A stretch of DNA of 6,527 bases, taken from positions 1-6,527 of the forward strand of contig URVF01000086.1 in NCBI GenBank assembly GCA_900551185.1, written 5' to 3'. Position numbers and translations under genes: made by a program. Below the pieces are notes generated by a model. It made no database searches. It was not told the origin of the DNA and worked only from the letters and a program-made list of their open reading frames with translations. Source of the stretch: an uncultured Collinsella sp. (lineage in GTDB: Bacteria; Actinomycetota; Coriobacteriia; Coriobacteriales; Coriobacteriaceae). Within the stretch, counting starts at the first letter, position 1, and each line of letters opens with the position of its first letter. Of this stretch, positions 5,781 through 6,527 are shown one piece after another.

Positions 5781-6479
5781 GTGGAGACCAATATCCAAAA
5801 GATGCAGGTGCTGCTGGAGACGGTGCGCGCCGGAAGCTTTACGCGTGCTGCCGAGCGCCTGAGCTATTCGCAGTCGGGCGTGAGCCGTATGGTGGCCGAT
5901 CTTGAGGCCGACTGGGGTTTTAAGGTGCTCGACCGCAGTCGCGAGGGCGTGGCTCTTTCTGCCGACGGGCGGCAGGTCATGCCGGCTGTCGAGGCGCTCT
6001 GCGAGGAATTCACTCGCTTGCAGCGACGGGTGGATGAGATGCGTGGACTCATGCGCGGCAAAATCTGCATCGGTACGTTTTCGAGTGTGGCGACCCACGT
6101 GCTGCCGCCGGTGATTGCGCGCTTTCGCGCCGATCATCCGGACGTCGATTATGAGTTGCTGATGGGCGATTACTCAGAGATTGAACAATGGGTGGCGGAA
6201 GGTCGCTGCGACCTGGGCTTTATTCCGCGCGAGCCACGCGGCGCCGGCATGGCGTCGCGACCGTTGGTGCAAGACGAGCTGATGGCCGTGGTGCCAGCGG
6301 ACTCCTCGCTTGCCACCGCGGAGGTCGTTTCCCTTGCCGATTTGGCCAACGAGCAGTTTATCCTGCTGGAACGCGGTAGCGACGACGAGATTACGCCGCT
6401 GTTTCGCCGCGCGGGCCTGGCGGTGCGCTCCAAGCTGTCTACCTGGGATGACTATGCGATTATGGCCATGGTCGAGGAC
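5781..6479 (+). CDS. LysR-family transcriptional regulator (3' end missing)
   Basis: A DNA-binding regulator; the first 233 residues are present and the usual length is about 290-310, so roughly the last 60 are lost at the adapter. The winged helix-turn-helix covers about residues 8-67, with the typical SFTRAAERLSYSQSGVSR (19-36) and LEADWGFKVLDRS (41-53). A linker helix follows, then the effector-binding domain from about residue 94 (GKICIGTFSSVATHVLPPVI). The start is GTG 5781, with GGGTGGGG (5766-5773) 7 nt upstream. An in-frame ATG at 5802 would remove seven residues and lacks a clear ribosome-binding site. The effector is unknown. The divergent EamA gene is the likely target, through the dyad at 5686-5708. 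Confidence 0.9.
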
Positions 6480-6527
6480 CTGTCTCTTATACACATCTCC
6501 GAGCCCACGAGACTAGGCATGATCTCG
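6480..6527. other. Nextera i7 adapter (artefact), right end
   Basis: Reverse complement of the left-end adapter: Tn5 mosaic end (6480-6498), linker (6499-6513), index TAGGCATG (6514-6521) and the beginning of P7 (6522-6527). The index is the exact reverse complement of the one at the left end. C6480 could belong to either genome or mosaic end. Reading through it adds the well-known contamination peptide LYTSPSPRD to translated proteins. Confidence 0.98.

Noticed and set aside
6174..6516. Open frames at the right end running into the adapter
   Set aside because: They overlap the LysR-family gene in other frames and carry adapter-coded residues (MYKRQ or LYTSPSPRD).
1..6527. A Tn5-type transposon bounded by terminal inverted repeats
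   Set aside because: The repeats are the Nextera mosaic end plus linker and index; there is no transposase gene and no target-site duplication can be assessed.

Overview
The window is a 6.4 kb piece of bacterial genome (about 51-6479) with Illumina Nextera adapter sequence at both ends. The adapters share one i7 index and mirror each other, so they look like a terminal inverted repeat but are a library artefact. The two outermost genes are cut by them. High G+C, dense packing, strong Shine-Dalgarno sites and the gene set (Gram-positive-type bile salt hydrolase, short deformylase-like protein, Kup-type K+ transporter) suggest a gut actinobacterium of the Coriobacteriia, possibly Collinsella. 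That assignment is inferred from protein character and was not checked by a search.

Layout from left to right: (1) the N-terminal 174 codons of an AzgA-type NCS2 purine permease, minus strand, cut by the left adapter; (2) a 193-bp divergent intergenic region with a candidate promoter for each side; (3) a 139-aa peptide-deformylase-like protein, plus strand, whose HExxH motif reads H-M-I-D-H, so the metal ligands remain but the catalytic Glu does not; (4) a strong intrinsic terminator; (5) a complete choloylglycine/bile salt hydrolase, plus strand, with every expected catalytic residue; (6) a hairpin between convergent genes; (7) a complete Kup potassium transporter, minus strand, probably starting at an internal GTG; (8) a 157-bp intergenic region with a 24-bp near-perfect palindrome beside a -10-like element, and an imperfect direct repeat; (9) an EamA/DMT-family exporter, minus strand; (10) a divergent promoter region with overlapping GAAC/GTTC dyads, including a T-N11-A LysR-type box; (11) a LysR-family regulator, plus strand, cut by the right adapter after 233 codons.

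The genes do not form one pathway. The clearest functional unit is the divergent LysR regulator and EamA exporter, where the regulator probably controls the exporter and itself through the shared dyad. The bile salt hydrolase is monocistronic or nearly so and fits life in the bile-exposed gut. The rest is housekeeping transport (purine uptake, K+ uptake). I found no sign of a new multi-gene system. The observations most worth checking are the deformylase-like protein lacking its catalytic Glu, the regulatory dyads and the adapter ends.
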